A stretch of DNA of 64,000 nucleotides from Paenibacillus luteus (GTDB lineage Bacteria > Bacillota > Bacilli > Paenibacillales > Paenibacillaceae): contig NZ_SKCD01000007.1 of assembly GCF_006542765.1 (NCBI RefSeq), forward strand, positions 62,001-126,000, given 5' to 3'. Below, one piece after another: positions 43,236 through 52,798 of this stretch (position 1 is its first letter; every line of letters begins with the position of its first letter). The translations under genes were made by a program, and so were the position numbers. The notes under the pieces are model-generated. The model made no database searches. It was not told where the DNA came from and was given only the letters and a program-made list of their open reading frames with translations.

Positions 43236-44252
43236 ATGTATTCCTTGTTAACTAATCTAGAGCTCAGCGCGATTATGCTCTTTATTCTGTTCTCCTTTAT
43301 AGCGGCAAACAAAGCGGCAAAGCTCGTGTTCAATCAGACAGAAAAGCAGCTATACCGCAAAACGCGCAAGCTGCTTTTCTGGTCTGTCAGTTTAAGCTTG
43401 CTCTCAGTAGCGGTGGCAGTGGCCGACCTTATGCTCGCAGCGGCTTTCTCTCCGTCACTATGGCTCGACCGACTGCTGATCAGAACCCCATTAGCCGTTA
43501 TACCGGTCCTGCTGATCTGGCTTGGCTCCTACCCAAGGCTGCGCAAGCTGATGCAGCGGACGAAAGGGCGAACGGATACGCCTCCTGATGTAGCTAGAAG
43601 GCGCCAAGCTTCCGACCCCGCTTTCATTGTTCCCTATCAACTGACGGCCCTCAGCTCCTTGGCCTTATTTTATTTTGCGTTTGTTCCACCAGTTCCGTTT
43701 CGCTGGCTCACTGTAACTATTCCTGCTGCGCTGCTGCTATTTATTGCCTGCCTGCTATGGATGCTTCAAATCCACCACAACCAGCTTGCAGCGAAGGCCC
43801 CGCTTCTATACCGTCCTTGGAGACGCAGGCTTAAACATACGGGCGTTCTGCTGGCAGCGGCGGCCGTGCTAAGCATCCCGTTCATCACAGCCATGGAGAG
43901 CAGCCGCCTGCCTGACAATCTGAGCATGATGAAAGGCAAGGGACATTCACTCAGCCTACTCATGAGCAAGGTTGGCAGCGGAGCCATACCTCCTCAGATT
44001 GCCACGACAACCTTTGATCCTCTTCGATACAGGAACAAGGCAGAACCGGCCCCCTTCAACCTGAACAGCCATTACGATCGTGAATTTAAAATGATATTGG
44101 ATAATCGCTTTGCTTTCTACAACGGGAGCTTTAACGCTTACGATACGATTAATGGTAAATTATGCTCCAATACGCCCGTGTTTGTTGTCAAGGAGGGCGA
44201 ACTGGTGAAAAAGACGGTTGTCAACCGCAGCTCGTTCGATCATCCGGAATAG
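43236..44252 (+). pseudogene. Membrane-anchored multicopper oxidase, truncated before the copper motif
   Basis: A 338-aa open frame with AGGAGG upstream. Residues 1-220 carry about six hydrophobic segments; the C-terminal part has multicopper-oxidase (cupredoxin) features: FAFYNGSFNAYDTINGKL, PVFVVKEGELVKKTVVNRSS and then FDHPE followed by a stop. In intact oxidases the text after DHP is M-H-L-H-G-H, the copper-binding motif. No continuation with that motif is found in any frame up to the next gene. The protein should therefore lack at least the type 1 and type 3 ligands of this segment. It may be a decaying gene or a membrane protein retaining the N-terminal domain. Confidence 0.6.
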
Positions 44253-44368
44253 CTCATACTGGACTTTAGTCCAGCTCGCTGTTTTACCTGCAGCAGGAGG
44301 ACAGCTATTTTCATTGTATGCTATGCTGAATGCAGCTAATAAAACGACGATTGGGGTGCACTAAAACT

Positions 44369-44872
44369 ATGAATGTAAGAAACATTGGCGGACTTGTCCT
44401 CCTACTGCTCGGCGCTTGCCTGTTTCTAAATCAAGGAGAAACCTTCGGCCCCGGCAAAATATTCGCCTACTTCTGGCCATCACTATTCGTCATTCCGCTT
44501 GGCCTTTTTTTCCACTGGCTGTACTTCTCCATGATCGGCAGAAAAGGGATCGGCGTCCTCATTCCAGGAGGCATTCTGTTCACCGCCGGGATTGTATGTC
44601 AGATCGCTATGCTCTTTAACAATTGGGGTTACATGTGGCCCGGCTTTATTCTCGCTCCCGCGGTTGGGTTATTCGAATTTTATTGGTTCGGCAACCGCAA
44701 CAAATGGCTGCTTATACCGATTAATATTTTAACCGTGCTCTCCCTGCTTTTTTTCGCCGTATTCTCCATCGGGTCCATCTACAACAAGTTCGTGCTGAGC
44801 CAGCCAATCATTGCGATCGTATTCGTTCTCGCTGGCGCCATGATGCTGCTGATGAAGAAGAAAGACATTTAA
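44369..44872 (+). CDS. LiaI/LiaF-like transmembrane protein, 167 aa
   Basis: Five to six hydrophobic segments make up nearly the whole protein. It starts MNVRNIGGLVLLLLGACLFL, and the GGLVLLLLGACLFLNQ/FAYFWPSLFVIPLGL pattern recalls the LiaF/LiaI transmembrane region (DUF5668 type) of cell-envelope stress genes. I take the ATG at 44369; an in-frame start 13 codons earlier has no ribosome site. A weak GGGGTG lies 10 bases upstream. Function unknown. Confidence 0.65.
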   Translation: MNVRNIGGLVLLLLGACLFLNQGETFGPGKIFAYFWPSLFVIPLGLFFHWLYFSMIGRKGIGVLIPGGILFTAGIVCQIAMLFNNWGYMWPGFILAPAVGLFEFYWFGNRNKWLLIPINILTVLSLLFFAVFSIGSIYNKFVLSQPIIAIVFVLAGAMMLLMKKKDI

Positions 44873-44890
44873 CAGCTCCCTCCCACGGTA

Positions 44891-44899
44891 TGGTATAAT
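44891..44899 (+). promoter_or_regulatory. Extended -10 promoter before the triple-hairpin leader
   Basis: TGGTATAAT is a complete extended -10 element. No good -35 is needed with the TGn extension. Transcription would begin near 44906 and carry all three hairpins. Confidence 0.5.
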
Positions 44900-44926
44900 C
44901 AAGCGTCGCAGCTGCGGCTGCGCAAG

Positions 44927-45043
44927 CTTAGGCTCACGCTTACGAAGTGGTTTGCTCCGCAAACCTAAGTTTACGCTTACGAAGTGGTTTGCTCCGCAAA
45001 CCTAAGTTTATGCTTACGAAGTGGTTTGCTCCGCAAACCTTTA
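44927..45043 (+). repeat. Three tandem 37-bp units, each a hairpin, in a 5-prime leader
   Basis: The block GCTTACGAAGTGGTTTGCTC starts at 44938, 44975 and 45012, exactly 37 bases apart and nearly identical. Each unit folds as GGTTTG-CTCC-GCAAACC. The third ends directly at the ribosome-binding site TTAGGAGG of the gene at 45055. A read-through frame over this leader is considered spurious. Confidence 0.85.
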
Positions 45044-45054
45044 GGAGGAAAGAA

Positions 45055-45540
45055 ATGTTATCTTTTGAACAAAAGCTGGCTGTTATTGAGTCGTTTCCTG
45101 AATTGCAACGAAAGGACGTCTCGCTGGGCCGCACGAATTTTCACTATGAGGAAAGTGCCCATGAGAAAAAATCGGTCGTGCACCATCTGCACCCGAACGG
45201 TAATGGCTATGTATTTGCCGGACTCGTGCCTGGTATAGCTACGGACGACAAAGGACTCGTGAACATCAGAGATTACAGCGAGGATGAGCTTCGCTCGCTT
45301 ATTGCTAAATCCATTAGCGCCCTCGCCATTGCACCGCCGGAGAAGCCGGAGTCGAAGAAAAAGAAAAAACGCAAGCCTCCGCAAGAGGAACGTTGGATCG
45401 GGCCGGATAATGCTGTACTGACCCTGCTGTTCGAGGAAGACTTGTGGTACTTATATGCGGATTTGAATTTGGAATCAGCCTTTGAAACCTACGAAGAAGC
45501 CGAGATTTATTTGCAAGAAGAGCAATTTACGCGCGCTTAA
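45055..45540 (+). CDS. Hypothetical protein, 161 aa
   Basis: Unrecognised family. A soluble protein starting MLSFEQKLAVIESFPELQRK, with a central HHLHPNGNGYVFAGLV stretch, a Lys-rich linker SKKKKKRKPPQ near 100 and an acidic C-terminal half (FEEDLWYLYADLNLES). TTAGGAGG stands just before the ATG. Translation may be affected by the three upstream hairpins. A terminator follows. Confidence 0.75.
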   Translation: MLSFEQKLAVIESFPELQRKDVSLGRTNFHYEESAHEKKSVVHHLHPNGNGYVFAGLVPGIATDDKGLVNIRDYSEDELRSLIAKSISALAIAPPEKPESKKKKKRKPPQEERWIGPDNAVLTLLFEEDLWYLYADLNLESAFETYEEAEIYLQEEQFTRA

Positions 45541-45552
45541 ACCAACAATATG

Positions 45553-45591
45553 GAAAAAAAAGGAGAAACAATTCATGTTTCTCCTTTTTTA
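45553..45591 (+). terminator. Terminator
   Basis: AAAAGGAGAAAC pairs with GTTTCTCCTTTT, then T-run. Confidence 0.88.
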
Positions 45592-45668
45592 TATGCTTAC
45601 AAACAGGATTTTTGTCATTGCGTGTCTAATTGTAGTACATGCACCAAAGACCCTGGGGGGAATTTCTG

Positions 45669-47936
45669 TTGTCTATAAAAGCCAAACTATCCTTCTCCAT
45701 CTCCATCATCGTAGCTGTTATATTAGCCTTAAGCACCTCCCTCTACTACTATTCAACAAAGTCAGAGACCGAGGCCAATCTCGAGACTCAATTAAACAAT
45801 ATCGCTAAGCAAATAAGCATCACAGTGGAAGCTTCCGAAAATGCCCTTCAATATATGGAGGATACGCTCGGAGACAAGCTGAGAATCGCATCTCTTGCTG
45901 CCAAAGAGCAGCTCGATCCCGATATCAATAACATTACCAATGAGCAGTTGATCAGCCTCAGCGCCAAGCTGGGCGTCGATCATATCACCTTATGGCAGCG
46001 CTTTGGAGACGATGTGATTGCCGTCAGATCCTCCGATCCCAACGAAGTTAATATGAGCTCAAAAACATGGGATTATTGGCATGTCGCTTTTCTACAATTA
46101 TTCAATAAACAAGAAGTGAGCATTGAGCAGGGGCAAAAACTGAAGCATTTCTGGTCGGGGCCTTTCAATTTCTCTACCTCCGACCCTTCCAAGGTACGGA
46201 AGTGGGGTTACTATTACGACGGCTCTACCAACTATATGATCAACCCTTACGTAAACGCACAAGTACTGATGGATTTTAATTACACCATTGGAACCGACGC
46301 TATCGTCAACAAGATTATTGCCGATCAATCCGATATTTTAGAGATTACTGGCTTTGACCTGGAGTTTTACGGAAAGGCTAAAATCATCAAGTATAAAAAG
46401 GGAGTGCCCGTCTATAATCTGGATGTCCGTGAGATTCCCTTTGGCGACTATAACTATCAAGACCCCGTCAATGACCGCGAAAATATCCAAGAGGCCAATG
46501 AGACCGGCAAAGCAATAACCGTTAAAAGAAACGTCAATGGCATTCCCGTCATCAAAAACTTCATTCCAATTAAAATGAACAAAACCTACGTCTTTAGCGT
46601 CGTATTTGATCAAAAAGCCATTCAAGAGCCCGTCAGCCGGTTGCTGGTCATGCAAATTATTATCTCGCTCGGACTTGTGCTGATTACAATGATTGCAAGC
46701 TATTTCATTGCAGGCTTCATGATGCGCGGCTTGAATCAAATTATGCGCAAAGTAAACGCAATTGCAGTTGGAAACTTCGGAGAAGTGATTACGATACGCA
46801 GTGACGACGAATTCGGCCTGCTCGCCTCCCGCGTCGATACGATGGGCAATAATCTCAATCATTATACGACCGAGCTCAAATCAGCGGCTGCGGAGCTCCA
46901 AAGCACGAAGCAATATTTGGAATCATTCGTTAATCACACATCAGATGCCATTCATGTGACCGATTTAATGGGGCAGATCATTCAAGTGAACGTCGCATTC
47001 GAGTCCATGTACGGATGGAGCCAAGAAGAAGCACTCGGCACGCCGCTCGACAATGTGCCTCCCGATTACGTGAGCTCGCATCATGAGCTGGAGGCAACCG
47101 TGCTGCGCGGCGGTTCCGTCACCGACTTTGAGACGGTCAGATATAAAAAATCCGGGCAGCTTATCGACCTGAGCATTACGATCTCGCCTATCCGCAGCGA
47201 ATCGGGAGAGATCATCGCCATTGCAACTATTTCCCGGAATATTACGTCTCGTAAGCAAACGGAAGAAATTATCCGGCGCTCGGAGAAGCTGTCTGTCGTC
47301 GGTCAAATTGCCGCAGGCGTTGCGCATGAAGTCCGCAATCCGCTCACGACGCTGAGAGGCTTCGTGCAGCTCCACCAGCAGGTAGGCTCGTTATCGCCCG
47401 CCCATCTCGAAGTTATGCTTGGCGAGCTGGATCAGATTAATATGATTGTGAGCGAGTTTCTAGTGTTTGCCAAGCCGCAAGCGAGCCGCTATCAAGCGAT
47501 AGATATTATTAATCTGGTTAGCAATATTATGATGCTGCTGGATTCAGAAGCAAAAATGAGCAACGTACAATTAACCTTGCTTGCGGATTCCGAGTTGCCT
47601 AGCGTGATTGGTGAAGCCAACCAATTAAAGCAGGTTTTCGTCAATGTGATGAAAAACGGCATTGAAGCGATGCCAGGCGGAGGCGTTCTCTCCGTGAAAA
47701 TTGAGCATCATTCGAAGGAGTCTATTAACCTTCAGTTCATCGATCAAGGCAGCGGAATTGCTAATGATGATTTAGTCCGTCTCGGCGAGCCGTTCTTTAC
47801 GAGAAAAGAAAATGGCAACGGGCTTGGGCTCATGGTCAGCCAGCAAATCATTTCCGCTCATAAAGGTACCATCGTTTTTCGCAGCGAGTTTGGCAAAGGT
47901 ACCTGCGTAGAAATTTCACTACCTGCGGACAGCTAG
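45669..47936 (+). CDS. Sporulation-type sensor histidine kinase with PAS domain
   Basis: A 755-aa membrane kinase. TM1 lies at about 10-30, a large extracellular double-Cache-like domain to about 325, TM2 at about 330-352, then HAMP (MRKVNAIAVGNFGEV), a PAS domain (SDAIHVTDLMGQIIQVNVAF), HisKA with GVAHEVRNPLTTLRGF containing the phospho-His, and HATPase_c with NVMKNGIEAMPGG and NGLGLMVSQQI. This HisKA sequence is typical of KinB/KinC/KinE-like phosphorelay kinases. No response regulator is adjacent, as is usual for phosphorelay kinases feeding Spo0F. The start is TTG 45669 with GGGGGGA upstream. Confidence 0.88.
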   Translation: MSIKAKLSFSISIIVAVILALSTSLYYYSTKSETEANLETQLNNIAKQISITVEASENALQYMEDTLGDKLRIASLAAKEQLDPDINNITNEQLISLSAKLGVDHITLWQRFGDDVIAVRSSDPNEVNMSSKTWDYWHVAFLQLFNKQEVSIEQGQKLKHFWSGPFNFSTSDPSKVRKWGYYYDGSTNYMINPYVNAQVLMDFNYTIGTDAIVNKIIADQSDILEITGFDLEFYGKAKIIKYKKGVPVYNLDVREIPFGDYNYQDPVNDRENIQEANETGKAITVKRNVNGIPVIKNFIPIKMNKTYVFSVVFDQKAIQEPVSRLLVMQIIISLGLVLITMIASYFIAGFMMRGLNQIMRKVNAIAVGNFGEVITIRSDDEFGLLASRVDTMGNNLNHYTTELKSAAAELQSTKQYLESFVNHTSDAIHVTDLMGQIIQVNVAFESMYGWSQEEALGTPLDNVPPDYVSSHHELEATVLRGGSVTDFETVRYKKSGQLIDLSITISPIRSESGEIIAIATISRNITSRKQTEEIIRRSEKLSVVGQIAAGVAHEVRNPLTTLRGFVQLHQQVGSLSPAHLEVMLGELDQINMIVSEFLVFAKPQASRYQAIDIINLVSNIMMLLDSEAKMSNVQLTLLADSELPSVIGEANQLKQVFVNVMKNGIEAMPGGGVLSVKIEHHSKESINLQFIDQGSGIANDDLVRLGEPFFTRKENGNGLGLMVSQQIISAHKGTIVFRSEFGKGTCVEISLPADS

Positions 47937-48083
47937 GAGCAACGGCCCAGCTGTCTGATTTTATATTGTTTTGTAGAAAAATGAAGAGCTATGTTAAAAT
48001 GTGTCCATAGCCTTGAATCCTTCACGCAGTTGTTTCAATATGGAATAACTACTATTTTGTTACATTGGGAGCCGCATCTATCA

Positions 48084-49688
48084 ATGACTATGAATTCCCC
48101 TATTTCCCAGTATATTATCATTGTCATCATATCCGGTGTTCTTAACGTACTGCTTGCCTTATATGCTTATTACAACAAGTCAAAATTCGCCGGCCTGAAA
48201 TTATTTATGTGGTCCACCCTATTATCAGCCGTCTATACGTTTGCTTTTGCTTTCGAACTCGCAAGCGATACACTGGGTGAAATTCTTTTTTGGACCAAAA
48301 TAGAGTACCTTGGCATGCCGTTCATATCTATTTTCTCCTTACTGCTGATTATGCACTATGTTGGTATAGAGCGATTCAACACTCCCAAAAAAGCCTGGGG
48401 GTTGTTCGTCATTCCCGCTATTACTCTATTGATGGTCATGACCAATGACTTTCACCACCTGTTCTACAAGGAGGTATTCTTGCGACCAAATGTGGATTCG
48501 CCTATGGTAGAGGTTGTGCCTGGACTGTGGTATTACGTGCATGGCAGCTTTACTTCTGGATCTATGTTTGCCAGCCTGTTCATACTCGGACGCTACTGGC
48601 GCAAGAAAAAAACGATTTACCGCAAGCAGATGATCACACTCGCCATCGGTATTGCTTTGCCTATGATAGGTGCATTATCCTATACGCTTGGGCTTACTCC
48701 TATGGGCATGGATCCTGTTCCCGTCATCATGTGCGTGACATCCATTTTATACGTAACGGCTATCTTTTCAACTGCTCTGCTTACTGTCGCTCCTATTGCC
48801 CGCGAGCATATCTTCGAGAGCATGCGGGACGGCGTGCTTGTGCTTAATTTAGAGAATCAGATTATGGATTTTAATGGAGCAGCCACTCAAATCATTCCAG
48901 CGCTCACTCCCTTGGCGATCGGCCAAAAGCTTGATCATATTTGGAAGCGTGGAGCTGAATCCGAAGCCTTCTCCTTTGATGTAGACCCTACAACCGAACA
49001 TGAGCAAGAATTTAAATGGATACGCGGCGGCGAAACGTTCTATTATCGGATTAGAGCCTCCAAGCTGCTAAAACCAAACGGCCAGCTTGCAGGCCGAACG
49101 ATCGTCATGATTGATGTGACGGAGCATACCCTGCTGCAAAACAAGCTGCGTCATCTCGCCGAGATCGATGGACTTACTGCTATCTATAACCGGACTTTTT
49201 TCATGGAAAAAAGCAGACAGCTGCTCCTCTCCGCTCACCAGCGAAAGCAGCCTTGTTCCTTTATTTTGTTTGACATTGATCATTTCAAGCTAATTAACGA
49301 CCGTTATGGACATAGCGTGGGTGACTTCGCGCTCCAGCATGTCGTTTCGATTTGTCAGCAGACGCTTCCGGCAAGCGCCTTGTTTGGACGATATGGCGGC
49401 GAGGAGTTCGCTATCGGCTTGCCCGACACAAAGCTTGAACAAGCCGGGCAGATCGCCGAGAATCTCCGGGCCGCGATCGAGAGCAATCCGCTTTACAGCT
49501 CGGCCAAAGCACTCACCATTACCGCAAGCTTTGGCGTCAATCAGGCTAGAGAACCTGAGGTGCCGCTGGAAACATTGTTAAGCGAAGCGGATGTTGCCCT
49601 TTACCGGTCGAAGCATAACGGCCGAAACTGCGTTCATTTGTACGAGCAAGATTCAATACATGCAATCAAAGCAAAAAAACCATACTAG
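48084..49688 (+). CDS. Diguanylate cyclase with N-terminal 7TM sensor
   Basis: About 534 aa. Residues 10-220 form a seven-TM histidine-kinase N-terminal domain (7TM type), including ISGVLNVLLALYAYYN and EYLGMPFISIFSLLLIMHY. A PAS-like domain follows (DGVLVLNLENQIMDF), then a GGDEF domain with FDIDHFKLINDRYGH and an intact active site GRYGGEEFAIG. It should make cyclic-di-GMP from GTP. The start is uncertain: ATG 48084 or 48090 has GGGAG further upstream. It ends 28 bases before the potassium channel gene. Confidence 0.85.
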   Translation: MTMNSPISQYIIIVIISGVLNVLLALYAYYNKSKFAGLKLFMWSTLLSAVYTFAFAFELASDTLGEILFWTKIEYLGMPFISIFSLLLIMHYVGIERFNTPKKAWGLFVIPAITLLMVMTNDFHHLFYKEVFLRPNVDSPMVEVVPGLWYYVHGSFTSGSMFASLFILGRYWRKKKTIYRKQMITLAIGIALPMIGALSYTLGLTPMGMDPVPVIMCVTSILYVTAIFSTALLTVAPIAREHIFESMRDGVLVLNLENQIMDFNGAATQIIPALTPLAIGQKLDHIWKRGAESEAFSFDVDPTTEHEQEFKWIRGGETFYYRIRASKLLKPNGQLAGRTIVMIDVTEHTLLQNKLRHLAEIDGLTAIYNRTFFMEKSRQLLLSAHQRKQPCSFILFDIDHFKLINDRYGHSVGDFALQHVVSICQQTLPASALFGRYGGEEFAIGLPDTKLEQAGQIAENLRAAIESNPLYSSAKALTITASFGVNQAREPEVPLETLLSEADVALYRSKHNGRNCVHLYEQDSIHAIKAKKPY

Positions 49689-49716
49689 CACGAACGAGAT
49701 AGGTGGAGTTGACGCC

Positions 49717-51084
49717 ATGCTGAAAGTAGCTGACCTGCGCAATAAACTGCGGTTTCGACCAAGTCCGCCGCAAGTCATGACCTTTGGTTTCATATTAATT
49801 ATCTTTATTGGGGCACAGCTGCTGTCTCGGCCGATATCCTTTACGGATGCCAAGTCTATCTCCTACCTCGATGCCTTGTTTATGTCTGCCAGCGCTACCT
49901 GTGTCACCGGACTGACCGTCCTCGATACCGGCACGCACCTTTCCACCTTTGGGCAAGTGGTCATCATTGTTCTCGCTCAAGTCGGCGGACTTGGGTTTAT
50001 GACCATGGCAACTTTATTTGCGCTTCTGTTCCGCAAGCGTATTTCTTTCCGCGAGCGCCTTGTGCTTCAGGAGTCTATGAACTATGGCTCTAATGAAGGC
50101 ATCGTACGCATGATTCGAAAAGTGCTGCTGTATGCATTGGTCATTGAATTGACCGGTGCTATTTTATTGAGCAGCTATTTTATGTTGGAAATGCCCGTAG
50201 GCAAATCTTTATATTTTGGCGTCTTCCACAGCATCTCGTTTTTCAACAATGCGGGATTCGATCTGTTCTCGCAGTTTCCCGAACGGCCGGGCAGCTTGAT
50301 CCATTACGTTGAAGATCCGTTTGTGAATATCGTTTCGATGCTGCTTATTTTTTTTGGAGGAATCGGCTTTATTGTTATATCGGAGCTCGTTACCTACCCT
50401 AAAAATAGAAAATTCAGCTTACATAGTAAGGTTGTATTATCTGTTACCGGCATGCTGACGGTTATTGGGGCAATCGTTATATTTGCGCTGGAGCTGTCCA
50501 ACCCGAATACCCTGCAGCCTTTGTCCGGTATTGGCAAAACGCTTGGCGCCTTATTCCAATCGGTAACCGCCCGCTCCGCAGGCCTCAGCACCGTTGATCC
50601 GAGCATGCTTCGTGAGGTCACGCAGTTTTTCCTTATTCTGCTGATGTTTATTGGGGCAGGCCCCGGATCGACGGGAGGCGGAATACGAGTCACAACCTTT
50701 GCGATCCTCATTGGAGCAATCATTGCTATGATGCGGGGCAAAGACGACGTTGTTCTCTTCCGCTACCGAATTGCCAAGAACCAAATTCATCAGGCGATCA
50801 TGTTTACGATGATTGCCTTCTCCATTATATGTGGAGCCACGATGCTGCTCTCCATTACAGAGGCAGGCTCCTTTCTCGCCATTTTGTTCGAAGCGACGTC
50901 AGCTTATTGTACAGTTGGCATGTCAGCGGGATTAACGGAGCATTTAAGCAGTCCAGGAAAAATCATCATCATTTTGCTTATGTTTGTTGGACGTCTCGGG
51001 CCCGTGACACTCGCCTTTGCACTCAACACACGGTCTAAGAAAGAGCTGTACCGTTACCCTGAAGGCAAGATAACCATCGGCTAA
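49717..51084 (+). CDS. KtrB/KtrD-type potassium uptake channel subunit
   Basis: A 455-aa membrane protein of the TrkH/KtrB superfamily with four M1-P-M2 repeats. The selectivity-filter segments are all visible: ATCVTGLTVLD, FFNNAGFDLFSQ, TARSAGLSTVD and SAYCTVGMSAG. GIGFIVISELV and GPGSTGGGIRVTTFA are family landmarks. It moves K+ with Na+ and needs a KtrA/KtrC RCK subunit, not encoded here. I take ATG 49717 with GGTGGAG upstream. Confidence 0.92.
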   Translation: MLKVADLRNKLRFRPSPPQVMTFGFILIIFIGAQLLSRPISFTDAKSISYLDALFMSASATCVTGLTVLDTGTHLSTFGQVVIIVLAQVGGLGFMTMATLFALLFRKRISFRERLVLQESMNYGSNEGIVRMIRKVLLYALVIELTGAILLSSYFMLEMPVGKSLYFGVFHSISFFNNAGFDLFSQFPERPGSLIHYVEDPFVNIVSMLLIFFGGIGFIVISELVTYPKNRKFSLHSKVVLSVTGMLTVIGAIVIFALELSNPNTLQPLSGIGKTLGALFQSVTARSAGLSTVDPSMLREVTQFFLILLMFIGAGPGSTGGGIRVTTFAILIGAIIAMMRGKDDVVLFRYRIAKNQIHQAIMFTMIAFSIICGATMLLSITEAGSFLAILFEATSAYCTVGMSAGLTEHLSSPGKIIIILLMFVGRLGPVTLAFALNTRSKKELYRYPEGKITIG

Positions 51085-51171
51085 GCAGACATTTGCATCT
51101 GGAATCTGGCGAATGATACGATAGGTATTATTCATTATTGCTGATTCCCAGATAGAGGAGATTATAGTCTC

Positions 51172-51882
51172 ATGACATCACAATCCGATAAACATGCTAG
51201 CAATTTATTACATGAAGATGAGTTGCAAAATCAAAAACGAATACTCATCGCCACTGCCGTTGAAGCGGAGCGTGATGCTGTACTTCGAGGACTGGGGGAT
51301 ATGCCGAACGTCGATGTCATTACCGTAGGCGTAGGTGTAGCTTCCGCTGCGGCACGCACTGCGATGGTGCTTGCGAAGGCTGCGGTTCCCTATCATTTGG
51401 TTATCAACGCCGGCATTGGCGGCGGCTTTGCAGGCAGGGCCGATATCGGCTCGCTAGTGGTCGCCGATCTTATTGTGGCCGCTGATTTGGGAGCAGAGAC
51501 GCCGGAAGGCTTCCTAAGTGTGGACGAGCTTGGTTTCGGCTCTGCTCGAATAGCAGTAAGCAGCCATTGGAACAGCCTATTATTTCATGCGATAGCAGCT
51601 GCCCATTTAAGCGTCTTGAGCGGCCCCATCCTCACCGTAACAACGGCTACTGGAACGGCAGAGACTACGTCTGCGCTTGCTAAGCGAGTCGATGGCGCAG
51701 CCGCCGAAGGAATGGAAGGCTTTGGCGTCGCAGAGGCGGCCACCGGGTTTAACCTGCCCTTTGCCGAAATACGCGCTATCTCCAATGCTGTCGGTCCGCG
51801 TGACCGTGCAGCCTGGCGGATTGGTGAAGCGCTAGCCTCATTAGAAGCAGCAAGTAAAGCTATACGGGAGGTTTTAACATGA
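51172..51882 (+). CDS. mqnB: Futalosine hydrolase
   Basis: A 236-aa nucleoside-phosphorylase-fold protein. ILIATAVEAERDAVLRGLG, VITVGVGVASAAARTA and NAGIGGGFAGRADIGSLVV belong to this fold; GAAAEGMEGFGVAEAA carries the substrate-binding Glu. It releases hypoxanthine from futalosine in the alternative menaquinone pathway. The four-base ATGA overlap with mqnD supports the assignment. GAGGAG precedes the ATG. Confidence 0.9.
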   Translation: MTSQSDKHASNLLHEDELQNQKRILIATAVEAERDAVLRGLGDMPNVDVITVGVGVASAAARTAMVLAKAAVPYHLVINAGIGGGFAGRADIGSLVVADLIVAADLGAETPEGFLSVDELGFGSARIAVSSHWNSLLFHAIAAAHLSVLSGPILTVTTATGTAETTSALAKRVDGAAAEGMEGFGVAEAATGFNLPFAEIRAISNAVGPRDRAAWRIGEALASLEAASKAIREVLT

Positions 51883-52709
51883 ACATTGCTTACTCACCAT
51901 GTCCAAACGATACCTTCGTCTTCCACGCATGGGCACACGGGCTAATCCCTGGAGCTCCGACGCTTGACGTAACGTATGCAGATATAGATATTACGAATAA
52001 TTGGGCTGCCAAATCCAAAGGACCCGAAATTATGAAAATTTCTTACGCGGCACTGCCTTGGGTGCTGGAAGATTATAAGCTGCTGTCCTGCGGCGGGGCC
52101 CTTGGCCGTGGCTGCGGTCCACTTGTGTTGACCAACGGCGGGGAGAGTGAAGCTGCTTCTCTTGCCGGAAAACGGGTAGCCGTTCCTAGCGAACGTTCCA
52201 CCGCCTATCTGCTTTTCCGATTGTGGGCAGCGCAAAACGTACCTGGCGGGGTAGGGGAAATCGTAGTCATGCCTTTCCATGAAATTATGCCGGCCGTACG
52301 CGATGGGCATATTGACGCTGGTTTAGTTATCCACGAGGCTCGCTTCACCTATCCTTCGTACGGTTTGACCATGCTGACGGATCTCGGCAGCTGGTGGGAG
52401 TCGGATACGGGCTTACCCATTCCGCTTGGAGCTATTATTGCAAAGCGTGAGCTCGATACCGACACGATTACCGAGTGGATCCGCGCATCCGTTGACTACG
52501 CATGGACGCATCCGGAGGAATCCAAATCCTACATTATGATGCATGCCCAAGAACTGTCTTCCGATGTTGCCCAGGCCCATATTGACCTTTATGTCAATGA
52601 ATTCACGGCAAACTTAGGCGATGAAGGCTACGCTGCTATTGAAGCCCTTCTCGGACGGGCTGCCGAGGAAGGCCTAGTGCCCAGCTTTGACTTGTCGCTT
52701 CTGCGCTAA
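51879..52709 (+). CDS. mqnD: 1,4-Dihydroxy-6-naphthoate synthase
   Basis: A 276-aa protein with periplasmic-binding-protein-like fold. The start MNIAYSPCPNDTFVFHAWAH is diagnostic for MqnD, as are YADIDITNNWA and GHIDAGLVIHEARFTY. It converts cyclic dehypoxanthine futalosine to 1,4-dihydroxy-6-naphthoate. Coupled to mqnB. mqnA, mqnC and mqnE are not in this window. A perfect palindromic terminator follows. Confidence 0.92.
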   Translation: MNIAYSPCPNDTFVFHAWAHGLIPGAPTLDVTYADIDITNNWAAKSKGPEIMKISYAALPWVLEDYKLLSCGGALGRGCGPLVLTNGGESEAASLAGKRVAVPSERSTAYLLFRLWAAQNVPGGVGEIVVMPFHEIMPAVRDGHIDAGLVIHEARFTYPSYGLTMLTDLGSWWESDTGLPIPLGAIIAKRELDTDTITEWIRASVDYAWTHPEESKSYIMMHAQELSSDVAQAHIDLYVNEFTANLGDEGYAAIEALLGRAAEEGLVPSFDLSLLR

Positions 52710-52747
52710 CAGAATACAGCTTAGGTTGGTAAGTCATTAAGAAATGT

Positions 52748-52785
52748 CGAAGAGCCGCTAATTCCATGGAATTAGCGGCTCTTCG
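52748..52785. terminator. Bidirectional terminator
   Basis: CGAAGAGCCGCTAATTCC followed at once by its exact complement GGAATTAGCGGCTCTTCG (centre CATG). Serves mqnD (+) and the ArsR gene (-). Confidence 0.9.
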
Positions 52786-52798
52786 GCATTGCTGGTGG

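Noticed and set aside
44927-45043. CRISPR array or attachment-site cluster
   Set aside because: The 37-bp units are contiguous without spacers and there is no integrase nearby.
44947-45054. N-terminal extension of the 161-aa protein through the tandem hairpins
   Set aside because: It only exists because the repeat lacks stops in this frame; the ribosome site AGGAGG lies at its end, in front of the internal ATG.
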